The notes beneath the pieces were generated by a model that was given only the letters and a program-made list of their open reading frames with translations, did not search any database and had not been told where the DNA came from. DNA of 64,000 nt, from the NCBI GenBank assembly GCA_001600175.1, contig BCJC01000002.1, positions 62,001-126,000 on the forward strand, in the 5' to 3' direction. Positions 10,275 through 22,914 of this stretch are shown piece after piece (within the stretch, counting starts at the first letter, position 1; each line of letters starts with the position of its first letter). The position numbers and the translations under genes were made by a program. The DNA is from Erythrobasidium yunnanense. Taxonomy: Eukaryota > Basidiomycota > Cystobasidiomycetes > Erythrobasidiales > Erythrobasidiaceae.

Positions 10275-13200
10275 TCAGTCCGCATAAAGGACAAGCACGT
10301 TTGCTTGACCGGCATTCCCGCTTCGTAACCAATCAAAGGCCATCATGACGTCCTCATCCGCCGAGATGAGGATCTTATCGTTTTCTTCATCTTCGTATCT
10401 CAGCCTGAGAGTGGTCGTATCGACGCCATTTCTTGCACCACAGAGGTGGATCTTGCGGACCACCTTCTCCACCAGCTCAAAGTAAGTGATGGTGGAAAGG
10501 ACGACGAGGACAAATGTAAAGTCGCCATAGTTGACACGCAGCTTGACAGCTGAAGAAGGAGACATAGGCGCTTGAGGCGTGCTTGTGCGCGAGTAGTGCA
10601 CTGGACCGGTAGGTGAGGTCGGAGATGTATATGGCAGACCTTGCGACTGGGTGGACTCTCCGCTCGACTGATCTGTGCCGGTACTTGACGAGCTGAGACG
10701 GTTCGGAGGAGCAGTAGTCGATGATCCGTTCGTCGAAGCGATCGTCGCAGTAGACATGTTTGCCCTCTCGTTACGCCGTAAAGGAATGTTGCCCTGCTGC
10801 CGGTCTATGTTGCCATGCGGCATTTGGCCCGACTGAGGTGCGAAGTGTGAAGGATGAACATTCTCAACAGGGTAAGGACTCCAGTGTCCATCTTTTGGCA
10901 TGTTCGCAATCTGTGCTGGCGTGAGCTGGTAGACGTTCGGACTGCTTGCTGACCGACTCCTCATAGCTGGCGGAGCTGTATGAGGCGGCAGATTGCCCTG
11001 AGAGTTCTGCCGCAGCATACGCAGAGGTTCGCCTGCCATCGCCATCTCTTCCATCTGTTGTGACAGGTTCCTGCCCATTCCTGGAGGTAAGCTCGCGGAA
11101 CCTTGCGGCGTGACGGTAGATGAGCTCGAGGAAGGTGGTAGCGTCGACGAGCTTGTCGACCACTCTTGGCTCTGCTTGTGCCGTAAGGCATTCCTGCTAG
11201 CTGAATGCCGAAGAGAAGGATCATGCGTTGAGGTAGCTGACGACTGCCTGGGCAGCGAAGGAACAGCTGGCTGACTACCGTTGGGTGTCTGAGATCTCCA
11301 TTGGTGAATAACAGCGGAATTTGAGTCTTCTGTCTGTGCGCGCGGTCGACCATTCTCGCCCATCCGATCTTGTCGGATACTAGCTGGCATAGACTGTGTT
11401 CCAGGCCCTCTCCTGCTTGAACCGGCCGCACCACGCTCGCTCGAAAGACTCGGGGTTGATCGTCCCGTAGAATCGTAGTCACCAACGTATCCATCATCTT
11501 CACCGTCTTCGAAAGTCCCGCCGTACGGATTGTAGTTACTGCTTCCGAGACTGACGCTAGAGCCATTATGGTAGAGGTGTCCATCTCCTGAATGACCGCT
11601 CGCAGCAAGCGGACCAAGTTCGCACTGCGGTGTATTTGGGAACTGACTATGGGGAGATGCCAGTCGGCGAGCGGAGAGTTGACCAGCAGATCTTGACCGC
11701 CGTTGCATGGCCATCTCTTCTACTGCCTTCATGACTGCTTTTTGCCATTGTCCAAGCTGTTCCAAGGTTCTACACTTTATGCCGAATGCCTCTTCTGCAG
11801 TATCGCCTCGCCAAGTCACCTGCAAAAGAACCGGATCTAGCGGGTACCCGCATTAGTACCTTCCCTTCTCACGCATTACGAACTACTTACTGGCTCTACT
11901 CGGATTCGCAGAAACAACATTATTGATGAATATCCTGCCTTTAAGCTGCAGCGGCGGTTTCCGTCTAGGCTGAGCACCATTCGCTGTCGAGCCCGCTGAT
12001 TTACGGATCATTGAATTGCTCTTGTTGACCTTCGCTTTCGGATTCGGGACGACTTCTTTACAGCACAAAATGATCTTCTGGAATAAGTAGACAGAGTATT
12101 CGCGCTCGACGTCGTTTTTGAGGACCTGGAAAGTGTCATGTAGCACCAGTTCGCCAAAGAGACCTAGTTCATGTCCCTCTGTAGAGGACAAGTCAGACTG
12201 GCTGTTATTTCTCCAGCGTGAAGATCGGACTTACTCCAATCTTCCACTCGCTGCCGCAAGTCTTCAACGGCAGCTCTATTCTCTTCTTTGCGGATGGCTT
12301 CGTTGATTCTATCTGCTACTCGCTCAGCAGCAGCTGTTCCTTCCACAAGTTCAGCATAGAAGGGGGCGTTGGCATCGGATTCTTTCACGAGTTGCTAGAA
12401 GCCGAATATGTCAGTGAATAGCCTACCTTGAGACTAGGCGCTTCTACAACGTACCTTGAAGAGCAGGTGGTACTTTGTGACCCGCTGTAGAGGCTTGATA
12501 TGGAACATCGTAAGCTCGACGATGGGATCGAGAATATGCGAGAGGCGCTGTCGTAGTGCAAGTATAGACAGTGAGCGAATGATATAGAGTAAGCTTCGTA
12601 GATCGTCTCCGCTCACAGCCAAAGGAGAGTTCTCCTGCCTCGCAATGCTCGCTGCCAGGTCGTTTGCAGACTCAAAATGACTGCAGTACTTGTTGTATAC
12701 AGAGAATTGGTCCTCCTGCATCACCAATCTCACGTCAGCATGGACCTTCGTAGCTGTATGTTGACGCGACTCACCGTCACCAGGAAGATATTGCCGAAAC
12801 GCTGTTGTTCAAGAGGCTGCGAACATGTCTGTTCAACGAGTACCAAGAACTTGCGTGCGAAATCTACGATTTCGTCGAGGTTTAAGAAGATATAGTGGAT
12901 TGTATCTTGCGAAATTATGCTCTCTTCTGCCAGTTTGCGCTTGTATTCCTGTCAAGACGCATCCGAAGTCAGCTTTTTTACCCTCTTCTTTCATTTCTGC
13001 ATTCCCAACCGTTGGGAAGGCAGGCATATATGAAGCGGTCCCAGCTCTCGCTCATTTCCCAACGGCTAGGCGACGGAGCGTCAGACGCACCTGCAGGACT
13101 TCTATATCCTGTACATATTTCCTTTCGCTCTCTAGTATCTCCTTTATCACTTTTCCACGCGTATCGAGCGATGTTGAGGCTAGTGATTGCTGATCCTCTT

Positions 13201-14004
13201 CTTGATCGGGAATCAGCAGCCCGCGTTCTTCGAGCAGATTGAGGAGCTTTGACACCGTTGAGAGCACCTGTAGTACATGTGTCAATAGTGTTTATGTATA
13301 GTGGATAAGGGCTGATATACCTTCACTGTCCCGTTGGTCGACTGGCTGAGGAGCTCGGTTGCCGTAAACATTTCCTCGTAGGGCCAGCCTAGACGCGTAT
13401 TGCAGGCCATTATAAAGTGAGCAGCACTCTTCTTGCATGCTTTCAAGTTTGTAGGGGTCGCATCCGGGTCGACCTCTAGCGGTTTCCCTTCACCTAGGAG
13501 GTTGAATATGTAGGCGAGACTTGCTCCCAGTCGCAGACACCCGCAGACGACGTTGACTGGGTCATTCTCGCTTGAGAGTGGTGCTGCTGTTGTAGGACTG
13601 ATAGGGCTCTGCTGCGCCTCGTTATCGAAGTTGTTTGTTTCGGAGGTGGAGGTCGCAGCGCCAGCGCCAGAGTTTAGATATCGTTCGCTGAAGCCGGGGA
13701 CTCTTCGCAATCTCTTCTGTAGCGTCAAGCACTGCTGGTACAGACCATACTGCGCGTGTGCGATCCTGTTTGCGATGGATCCAGACTGCACAGGGCTCTC
13801 GATGATGCTGCTGCCGGCGCCCAGAGTCGTCGCGCTCGACATTGTCATTGCGCGTTCGCCCATCGACGGACGCTGCATGTGTCCATACTGGCTCTGCGAT
13901 GTCGACGTCGAGGCCATTCCAAACGCGCTCGCTCCCGTCGTCGTTGCTGCCGTGTGCAGAACTGGGCGAGTTGGAGCAGCAGCAGTAGCAGCGGAGGCCA
14001 TCAT
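10275..14004 (-). CDS. CDC24: Cdc24-type guanine nucleotide exchange factor for Cdc42
   Basis: It activates the Rho GTPase Cdc42 to set up polarised growth and budding. All four family domains are visible in order. First is the CDC24 calponin-like domain (VCGCLRLGASLAYIFNLL, KACKKSAAHFIMACN, LGWPYEEMFTATELL). Next is the DbH domain beginning KVIKEILESERKYVQDIEVL and continuing through HIKPLQRVTKYHLLFK. The PH domain follows (GLFGELVLHDTFQVLKND, YSVYLFQKIILCCKE). The long Ser/Gln/Pro-rich linker is followed by a C-terminal PB1 domain (KLRVNYGDFTFVLVV through LRYEDEENDKILISADED). The start is the first of two ATGs at 14002-14004. About seven introns are confined to the N-terminal two thirds; the last exon of about 1.55 kb is uninterrupted. 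PB1 normally binds the scaffold Bem1/Scd2. Confidence 0.95.
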
Positions 14005-14921
14005 TGTACGATGCCTTCAGATCCCAGATCTCGTCGCTGTGCTGTCCCCCTTTGGTTCTGATGTCGCTGGAATTGTCGCGGTCGTATTTGCGTGCGTGAA
14101 AGGTGATGCCCTCAGGAATTTGGAAAAAGGTGTAAAGTCAAGAAATGTCACTTTGACATGTTGCTACTATCAACAAGCTAGCTAATGCTGTCAATACTGT
14201 CAGATCTTCCTGCTTCTGCGGCCGGTCACATGTGCCGAATCGACGTGCTTTTGTTGATCTTTTCGCAATAAACCCAGAACTGAAGCCTCGAAGCAGCGTA
14301 TGATAGAAGCTTCTACAACCGTTTGAGAGTATCGCAACCTTGAGCATAAAAGCAAAAGCTCAGAGGCAACAAGGTTCTGTTTGGGCTGAAGTACTGCCTG
14401 TCGGAGGTTGACAGCATCGGACAAATAATTTGGAGTGATTTTACAACATGATCATCGAGAGTTGAGCACACTGTTGAGTTACATGAGACTAAATCAGACA
14501 TCAACGACAGAACTGGAGACAGACGGACTCGCAGAGGATTGGAAGAGCTGAAATGTGAGATACAGGAAACAGCGGTAGAACGGATACGGAGAGAGGGTAG
14601 TATAGGTGTACAATATGGAGAGGCAGTGTGTACGGAAGGTTGCGACCTGTTGACTTGCGGTCTTGCGGTGGAGCCACTGCGAGAGCCTTTAGGAGTACAA
14701 GGTCTATGGAAGTAGCCAGAGTGAACTCTGGCCATTCGGCCAGAAGATGGGTGATAGTACATGCGGAGAGTCAGGAAAACGGCGATAGGGAAATTATGGA
14801 AGGTTCGTATTAGAACTGTGTTGCGAGCGCTGCAGGCTGGGATCGACGGTGAGCGGGAAGAACGACTCTTGAGCCAGAAGAGAATATGTCGCTTCCTAGC
14901 TACCGTCTTTCCGTAGCTCGC
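14005..14921. other. Intergenic: CDC24 5' flank and SPFH gene 3' flank
   Basis: About 0.9 kb. No coding frame resembles a known family. A 149-codon minus-strand frame at 14313-14762 is Ser/Arg/Cys-rich without domain character and looks like chance. The region should hold the CDC24 promoter and leader. Confidence 0.5.
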
Positions 14922-17103
14922 CTACTTCCTTCCCGACTGGCCCTGCATGTATGTGAATCCTCCAATACCCCCATTATTGAGTGCCTCGATGGGAGCAAAC
15001 ACCGTCTTATCACCAAACGCTTTTGTCCTCTCGACCTCAATTCTTCTCTGCGCGATTCCTTGAGCATACTCATCTCGAATAGCAGCATCTGCTTCGGCCT
15101 TGATGCGCGTAGAGGCGGCCTCGGCTTCTGCTTGGAGACGGGTAGCGGTGGCTCGGGCAGAAGCTTCGATAGTCATTGCCTCAGCGCGTGCACGAGCTTG
15201 GGCAATCACGTTCGTAGCATCCGTCTCGGCTGTGGCCTGGGAGTTATCGAGAATGTCAGCTTCTTATCAAGCTATGATCGATGGAATGCAAGACTTACCC
15301 GCTTCATGGCGTTCTGCAGCTCGAGGACTCTGGCCTCTCCCTCCGTCTTCCTGCGCCTGTAAGAAGAATGCGCAACAAGCGATCAGTCGGTCTCGAGGCT
15401 ACCAGCACAAATGCACTAGTCACGAACCTGTTTGCGTTCTCTCTGTCCAGATTTGCAGACTCGACTTGAGCCTCTAGCGCTCGTGTCGTAAGCTCGTCCA
15501 TTTTCTGTGCATCCATCCATACTCAACATCCCGCACCACTACCTATACTTCATCAAGAAAACTCACCAGCGCGATCTCACCCTGGAATTTCCTATCTATG
15601 ATCGCGAGGTCCTCCAACTTTATACCATATTCGCTGGCTACGATCTTCAATTCATCAGTAGCTTGTGTCCGTACGGCAGAGACGAAGACACCGCCTAGAT
15701 CTTCGTGGTCGTCGTGGTCTCCGTTAGCGCCTGATGTATCGAGAATATCGGGTGCGGCGTTGCGAGAGCGGGCCATGGCGCTGTACTGTGTACGAAAAAG
15801 ATCAGGAAGGACGTTAGTCAGGTGAAGAAGTGGAAGATGGAGGAGGGGGCAGACATACGTCCAAGTGAGCCAAGATCTGGGTGAGAATACTGCGGGTCTT
15901 GTCTTGGAGAGAATCGAAGGGTGTCTTGTATCCATGTCTTGCGAGCTCCAGAGGTCGCTGAAGCTCGTATCTGAGGTACATCCGTAGCCCTGTTCTCCAT
16001 CATCAGCTGCTTCCACTGCTTCAAAACTCAAGAGCAGTGTGCTTACAGACAGGCACCTGATCTCTCGTATAGATATTATCGCACTCAATCTCCTGCTGCA
16101 CCTCTCCCTTCGTATAAAACCCTCTTATCGTGACACTTGCAGTAGTCAAATAATGTTGTCCAGCACCTAATTCGTACAACTCGTCTTTTCGCTGTAAAAC
16201 GACGACGTTGTTGGCGGGTATGTCGAGGAAAGTGGCGGCTACATAACCGCCGGGCAACTTGACTTGTTGCATATACCCGAGAACTTGCTTGCTGTAGGGG
16301 TCTTGGACGGGTGTGGACAGATGCGTCTGATCGACTAGGCCGAGGACTGCGGGAAGATTGTCAGTATTGGTGGAAGGAAGGGAAGCGAGGTGACACACGC
16401 TTGTAGGCTCCTGCTGTGGCCATAGCTACGAAACCGCCATCGCTAATTACGAAGACTCGGTTCTGAGGGTCGCTATATTCTTGAAGTTCAGCTAGGTCAA
16501 AACCATGTAGGAGGAATGGACTCACAGACACACTGCGGCCTGGTTCTGACTGACTTGTACGATAGTCAGACCCAGCTGAGCGAGTTTCTGGTTCGGTTCC
16601 AACAATCCCTGTCTTCCATTATTCTCGAGTGGAGGGAAGTTGTTTGTGAGGTTGAATGTTCCTCTCCAATCACATCCGATCCAGTTTGAGAATGGCAGTC
16701 CAGGGTACTTTCCCGGCTCGAGAATCAACTGTGGCTGGGACGCGTACTCGTACAATCCAAAACTACCTGGATTGACTTCTCGTCCAATCACTTGGTGAGG
16801 TCGCTTGGTTGAGATCAAGGCGGGTGCTCCACTTGCAATGAGCTCTTGGTTCAAAGCTTCAAGAGCTACCCTCACCCCACCCTTACCGATTGGAATACAG
16901 AGAGGTCGTTTGGTGTGCAGGAAGTCGCTGGAGTCTACAAAGGGGAGGTGGGCAGCATCGAGGGGGACGGAGGACTTGGTGGGAAGAGGTGCTTGAGCAT
17001 CGGGCGAGCGAGAGGAGGAGGATGTCTTTCCTTTGACGAGGTGCATCTGAGTGTTCTCTCCCACAGCTGTGGCACCATCGTAGGCGTCGCCGTTGTAGGA
17101 CAT
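14922..17103 (-). CDS. SPFH / band 7 (prohibitin-flotillin-like) domain protein
   Basis: A protein of about 590 residues starting MSYNGDAYDGATAVGEN at 17101-17103. The N-terminal region of about 200 residues contains HQVIGREVNPGSFGLYE. The SPFH core runs through VLGLVDQTHLSTPVQDP, YVAATFLDIPANNVVVLQ, YLTTASVTIRGFYTKGE and LDYSAMARSRN. The C-terminal third is a long Ala/Glu-rich heptad helix (RAEAMTIEASARATATRL, EAEAASTRIKAEADAAIR), like the flotillin tail that drives oligomerisation. I see no transmembrane helix, so membrane contact would be peripheral or lipid-mediated. Fungal members are poorly studied. The promoter is shared divergently with the UNC13-like gene at 17614. Confidence 0.85.
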
Positions 17104-17613
17104 GGTTGGCAGTGATGGAAGTGATTGGAAGGAAGAGAAGAGAAGAGAGAGATGCGATGCGCAGTTCTTGTTCTTCTGTCAATCAGGCGACTCTATTCTT
17201 CGGCATTCTATTTGCAGCCGGCCCGTGCGTTCACGTGACCTCGATCATCATTCTCGACCGGCACAGCAGTGACGAAGAACACCGCAAGAGATCTGGAAGC
17301 TTGGCTGTGTCTCTGGTTCTCTTGTTTATCATGCACACAGCCTTGTGAACATGCATGCAGGATCACCTCTTGGCTTTGCTCCAATCAGTCGTTCACTCAC
17401 ATTATGCTCCAGCTTACAAGATTCAATCCAAGAGCTTGAAAGGCACTTCAAAGGAAAGTCTTACACAGTAATAGGTACTTCTAGTAGATACGGTAGCAAT
17501 ACTCAGCCTTGTTGATAGTGCGACCTGTTGTACCATAGGATTGTAGTCCGAGAGCTGGCCTTACTGACGCCAACCGCCTTGTCCAAGGTGGATGGAGCGA
17601 GCGAGCATTCTAG
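17104..17613. other. Divergent promoter region, SPFH gene / UNC13-like gene
   Basis: About 510 bases between two divergent starts. It should contain both promoters. No repeat, RNA gene or convincing TATA box is seen. Confidence 0.5.
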
Positions 17614-20600
17614 ATGTCGCTGCGCTCACAGAGATCAGCGCAATCAACTACGAGAAACGGTAGTGCTGCTGTATGCGACGATGCTGCCATCTATACTGCG
17701 ACACTGCGAGTCGCCATCCTACAGCATATCATAGCAAGCAAGCCGGCGCAATCTACAGCAGCGACATCTACGACGTCCAATGCATACAATAACAGCAGTA
17801 GTATCAGCGCACAACCACCTTCCAACAAACGCGAGAGTCTGAGGAGGACCTTGACCGAGGCTGCTGGATCAGGGATAGGGATAGGGTCGGGATGGAGCAA
17901 CAGCTTCACAGGGCTGTCATGGGGAGACATCTTCAGAGATCGCAGTCTGAACAGCAGCACTTCAGGCGGTACCAGCAGCAGCAGCAGCCCAAAGTATCCC
18001 GAAAAGTTCATAAAGGTGCTCAAAGCACGGTTGGAGAACATATCGAGGGGGACAGATAAAGAGTACACCGATATGCTGCTACGATACACCATAGGGGCCT
18101 TCTATGGGAAATTCCAAGATCCTAAAAACAATAGGACTATCCGGGAGAATCGCAAGCTCGAAGATCTACTAATGATGTTCATAGCGACTGCTACGGAGGT
18201 GCTCAAGAAGAGATGTACAGGAGACGAGTGGAAGATGAAGCTGGAAGAACAGGTAGAAGTCTTTGCTAAGATATGCGAAGATGGCCTCAGGAATAAAGAG
18301 GTCAGACACGTCCCGCCTGAACTCCTCACAAAGCTGGAAACTATCAAGGAGAGGATTATTGGCAACAGGAAACAAATTACTGAGCCGAAACCACTCCCAA
18401 ATCCTGCTGGTCAAAGTAGCAGCGCAAGGCCAAGCATCGATTATGGCAGCTCCGCTACGCAGACAGTGCCACTCTCTTCTGCATCCACAACTACGTCGTT
18501 CACTTCCTCTACTCCTTCATTCAACCTCCAAGAAATGCCTCTTGCGCGCCAAGTCGGCGTAATCTTCAATGTCGACCCGATCCAAGTGCAGCGAGATATA
18601 CACTCCATGAAGAAGCAGTGTACAGAGAGGGTACGTCACACCCCTCTTCTACTATCAGTCGCCATAGCTGATCGTCAGACTATCCGGTTATGCTCTTCAG
18701 GCCGCCATGGCCGATCTGAAACAATGCATCAACCTGATTTCCGCCAATGCGCCTTTTCCAGGGTGTCGAGAAGATTTCCCTACTGAAGAAGCGTATCGCG
18801 AATGGCGATCTTCGGAGCTTTCAGAGCTCCAGCAGATGATGCTAGCAATGATCAAGACGTCTCCGGAGCTCGTACGCAATGAGAGTCAGCAGAGCGATGG
18901 CTCGACTTCGTCAATGATGAGCGCTAGTACAAATGGCAACGGTGCGCCCGCCATGTCGCCTGCGTTCGAAGCGGGTGAAGCATATATCGGTACACGATCG
19001 TCTGTATCGACAAAGACGCCAATAGCAGAACAATTCGCTACGAGCTTGAACTTCGATAAAGATATGTCGGCTGGAGCTATATCTCCTGTTCCCTCTACTT
19101 CGACAGCAGAAGACAACATTCTGTCAGAAGACGGCAGTGCTGGATTCACTTTCATCCCTTCAGACGTCAGGGTCGCATATCAGCGCTTATTAGAGCTCAT
19201 GCTGTCACACGACTTGGAAGCTATGGCCGACCTCGATCCATCTGAAGAAGTTCCTCTCCGTATACTATCGCGCCTCAACACGGAAATTCTGTCAGAATGT
19301 GTCTTACGCTGGCGAGTCATGCCCACGTACCGGTTTATCACTTTCTTAAAAGACATGAATAAGCGATATACAGCTGGCGAGATGCCTGTGCTCGAATGCG
19401 TACTTGAAGCATTTTCCGACTTTAACAAGATAGATGAGGAAGTCATGTCGTGGAAGAATTGGCCAGTGCAAGATCTGCAGGATACAAAGAATGAGTTCAG
19501 TAGTATATTCGATACGCTCCTCAGGGCGTTCTACGAGACGTTTTCGGAACAGAACGAGCCAGAGGCTCAGCAATCGCAGTCTCCTGAACAAGTCAGGTCG
19601 ATAGTGGAAGCTGCGGAGACATTGAGCAGGATACCGGCGTTCGATGAAGCGATAGATCAGAATGATCTAGATGATCGATTCGAAGAGCTCCGGAATGGAA
19701 TAAGGAGAGCTTCGGAATACCTCTACATACGCGAGAGAGATGTCATACTCTCTCACTACCATCAACAACAGCAAGAAACGACAAGCTCGATCATTCCGTT
19801 CTTGGACCTCCTGCAATGGGTCAAAAGCACTACGAAGCGCTTGGACAAACGATATAAAGTACCACTTATGGACGCTATAGACGTCCCTGCTCTCTTCCTA
19901 GAGATAGTCCCGCCTATCCTCCTACATGATCTCGCAGATCAGCTGCTAAGAATCAAGCAATCCCAAGTCCCGAAACCACTGTATACGAGTCCGGCGGATC
20001 AGCAGATGGCGCAATATGGGACACAAGGTGATCTCAAAGATGGGGAAGTCATGGCTGTCTACGATGGCGTGCGTGATTTACTTGATATGCATAAAGCATT
20101 CTGCCCAAAGTAGGCCGTTATTGTTTCTGTTCCCGATGCTTTGCATCATATGGCTGAGCTTGGCTTGCTTTCAATAGTAAACCCCTGCAAAACCCCATAA
20201 ACCAGCTTCTGGAACCCTATATCCTGCGCTGGATAGCAGAGACGGACACAAAGACGCTAGGCTGGGTCCGGAGCGCCATCAACGTCGATGAAGTATGTAA
20301 TGTTCACTCAAGTAGTGTCCGTCAAGATAGCAAAGTCTGACGTTCATCTGCTTCACCTTAGTTCGATGCGGAGAAAGCCATCGAAGGAGACGGACACAGT
20401 CACTCTATAGAAGATCTTATCGATTCATGCAAGAGTGCCGTCAAATTCGTGACGGATCTCAACTGGCCGGACGAACACCAAAATGCATACTTCATCACCA
20501 AACTTTCGGCTGTAGGTCTTTCTTATTACACTCAAGCGCGACAGATTCCTGATGAGTTGCGTGCTTGTAGACCGTCAGTAAAGCTATCGAGCAATATGCT

Positions 20601-22696
20601 TCTGCTATCGAAAGCCTCTTCATGGTGGAGACGACTCCATCGAAAAGGGACAGCAGCCATGAGAAAGACGAACGTACATCAGCTTGGCTCACTCGCGCAA
20701 AAGCGCTATATCAGGAAAAGAAGCTGGAAGCATTCACGTTCAAGCCTACTGTGAGTATAAGGACGTACAGAAATCAGCCGAAGAAAGCTGATGTGACTTG
20801 ACTCCAGTCCTGCATCAAGCTCAACAACATACACGCAGCCCGTCAACTACTAGACAAGATGTATACAGCAGTCGATGCTGACCGTGTCGCTACACTCACT
20901 CGAAACAGACCTCCAGCCTTACCTAACAAAACCAGTTCAGCACCAGCTGACATCACACGCAATCTCTTCACGATCAAAGTCATTCTAGGAGAAGGACTAG
21001 CGAACTCAGATGGTGTTTCTCGAGTCGATCCCTTCGTGACTTTATCGGATGAGAGAGGGCTGCGAGTAGCGAAAACAAGGACGCTATACGAGACTACGGA
21101 ACCTAGATGGGCAGAAACGTTCGATGTTTCAGTCCAAGGGAAGATGTGGATAGCAGCGACGGTATGGGATAGAAACCTGGTAGACGAACATGAATTATTG
21201 GGCAGAACATACTTAGCGCTGGACCCGAATATCTTCCAAGACTACCTGCCGCACGATCTTTGGCAGGATTTGGATACGACTGGCAGATTGTTGTTGAGGG
21301 TCAGCATGGAAGGAGAGAAGGACGATATCCAGTTCTACTTCGGACGAGCTTTCAGATCATTGAAGAGGGCTGAGAACGATATGACTAGAAGTATCGTTGA
21401 CAAGGTATGTAATCCATGTTTACCAATAGAACTGTCGCTTACCATGCTTGATAGATCGCACCCTTCATGCGCTCCTGCATCTCACGGCAATCTCTCAACT
21501 CTCTGCTCAAAAAAGGCGGCCTAAGCTATCTCACAAACAACCTGAACAATCTAAATCTAGACAAAGCCTTCGACAAAGCACGCCTCGAGAATGTCCGCAA
21601 TATCGGTGGCAATCTAGGCAGTAACCTCAACAACCTCATTCGCCCTCGGGACCCGCATGCACCCGTCATTCCTCTCCCTCCTTCCTTCGATGACCTCAGT
21701 AGATCTACAAATAGACCACTTCCCAACCCTTCGCCTGCATCTGACAAGAAGAAAGCAGCTGTCCTGACAGATGCTGAAATCGAAGAACCCCTACGACCTC
21801 TACTTGACTATCTAGACGAATCTTTGGCTATCTTCAAGAAGTATCTGAGCGAGAGTGGTAAGTCTAATCGACATAGACATATGTAAATGTTGCTAATGCA
21901 CTTGACAATAGCTTGGCAAACGGTCATGACGAAGATCTGGAAGGAAGTCCTTGTGGTAGTCGAGTCTCTCCTAGTACCCGCTCTTTCCGATCAGCCCACA
22001 GAGCTGAAACCTCTATCGGACAAGGAAGTCGATGTCGTCTTCAAGTGGCTCAAAGTACGTCAATACTGCCTGTATTCCTGCTTAAGCTAATGACAATCTC
22101 GACAGTTTTTGACCGACTTCTTCTATGTCGACGGAGACGGCGTGCCAATCGAAGATCTGCGCAACCCACGCTATCGTGCAATCATGATGATCCGCCTATA
22201 CTACGACTGGGGCACAGACCAACTTATGGAAGAATGTGTCCGCCTTACGAATCAGCAACTGGCAGGACCTACGAACGCCAAGGGTGTCGTAAGAAGCAAG
22301 TCTGTATATCAGCAACGTAATCTGGGCACAATAAGGCAGCGAAAGCAAGAGAAGAACGAAGATGCAGATACAGGCGCTGCAGAGATGGTTATGCGTATTC
22401 TTCGAATGAGGTGATTTCACGCAATGACGTCCGATCGCAAGCACAAACGCTAATGATGCTTTTGCCACAGACCCGGAGCTATGGACTTCCTCCAACAGCA
22501 GATGGGCACCCTCAGTCTTGTCCAAGACAAACAAAAGAAGCCGACACGCTTACTCGGCTCGATACGAGGGCGAGGTCGAGGAAACCGTGGCGGAGGTGCG
22601 AGCGGTAGAGGCAATGCACGCTTCAGTGCTGCGAATCGCCTACCGCCAGTACCGTCGCCGCCAGTGGATCAGCAGAAATGGCAGCAATATCGGTAG
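17614..22696 (+). CDS. Munc13/UNC13-like protein with MUN and C2 domains
   Basis: A large protein of about 1,500 residues with about nine introns. The N-terminal third (KYPEKFIKVLKARLENISRG, EDLLMMFIATATEVLKKRCT) is the conserved fungal Munc13-related segment. The MUN part includes DAEKAIEGDGHSHSIED, a spliced TVSKAIEQYASAIESLFM and AARQLLDKMYTAVDADRV. A C2 domain follows (TIKVILGEGLANSDG, DPFVTLSDERGLRVAKTRT, WAETFDVSVQGKMWIAAT, DEHELLGRTYLAL). A further MUN half follows (EEPLRPLLDYLDESLAIFKK, KIWKEVLVVVESLLVPALS). The very C-terminus is Arg/Gly-rich (RGRGRGNRGGGASGRGNARF). Family members prime vesicle fusion by opening syntaxin and tethering membranes. The fungal versions are thought to act in exocytosis or Golgi traffic; the role here is inferred. 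The C2 acidic residues DP and D/E are present, so calcium binding is possible. Confidence 0.88.
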
Positions 22697-22914
22697 TCAC
22701 GTTTCATCCCATACTTACACATCACGCATCCCAAGCTGTAGCATAGGAAGTTCAGTCAGTCTTGTCGTAACAGTAGCAGTCCTTTCTTTTAGCATTTCTA
22801 CAGGGAGATCGCTTTCCAGAAGCAATACCGGACGTAGCGAACTCTGACGGCCAATCTGAGCGTTTTCCTCGTGAACTTCGTTTGCATTACTATGTGCTCT
22901 AAGAACGGCGTCTA

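Noticed and set aside
10961-11617. 218-codon second minus-strand frame inside CDC24
   Set aside because: Out-of-frame shadow of the low-complexity CDC24 linker, which runs open in more than one frame.
13553-14185. 210-codon plus-strand frame
   Set aside because: Antisense to the CDC24 N-terminal exon encoding the calponin-like domain; Val/Ala/Cys-rich without a family.
14313-14762. 149-codon minus-strand frame
   Set aside because: Lies in the flank of CDC24, Ser/Arg-rich with no domain; treated as chance.
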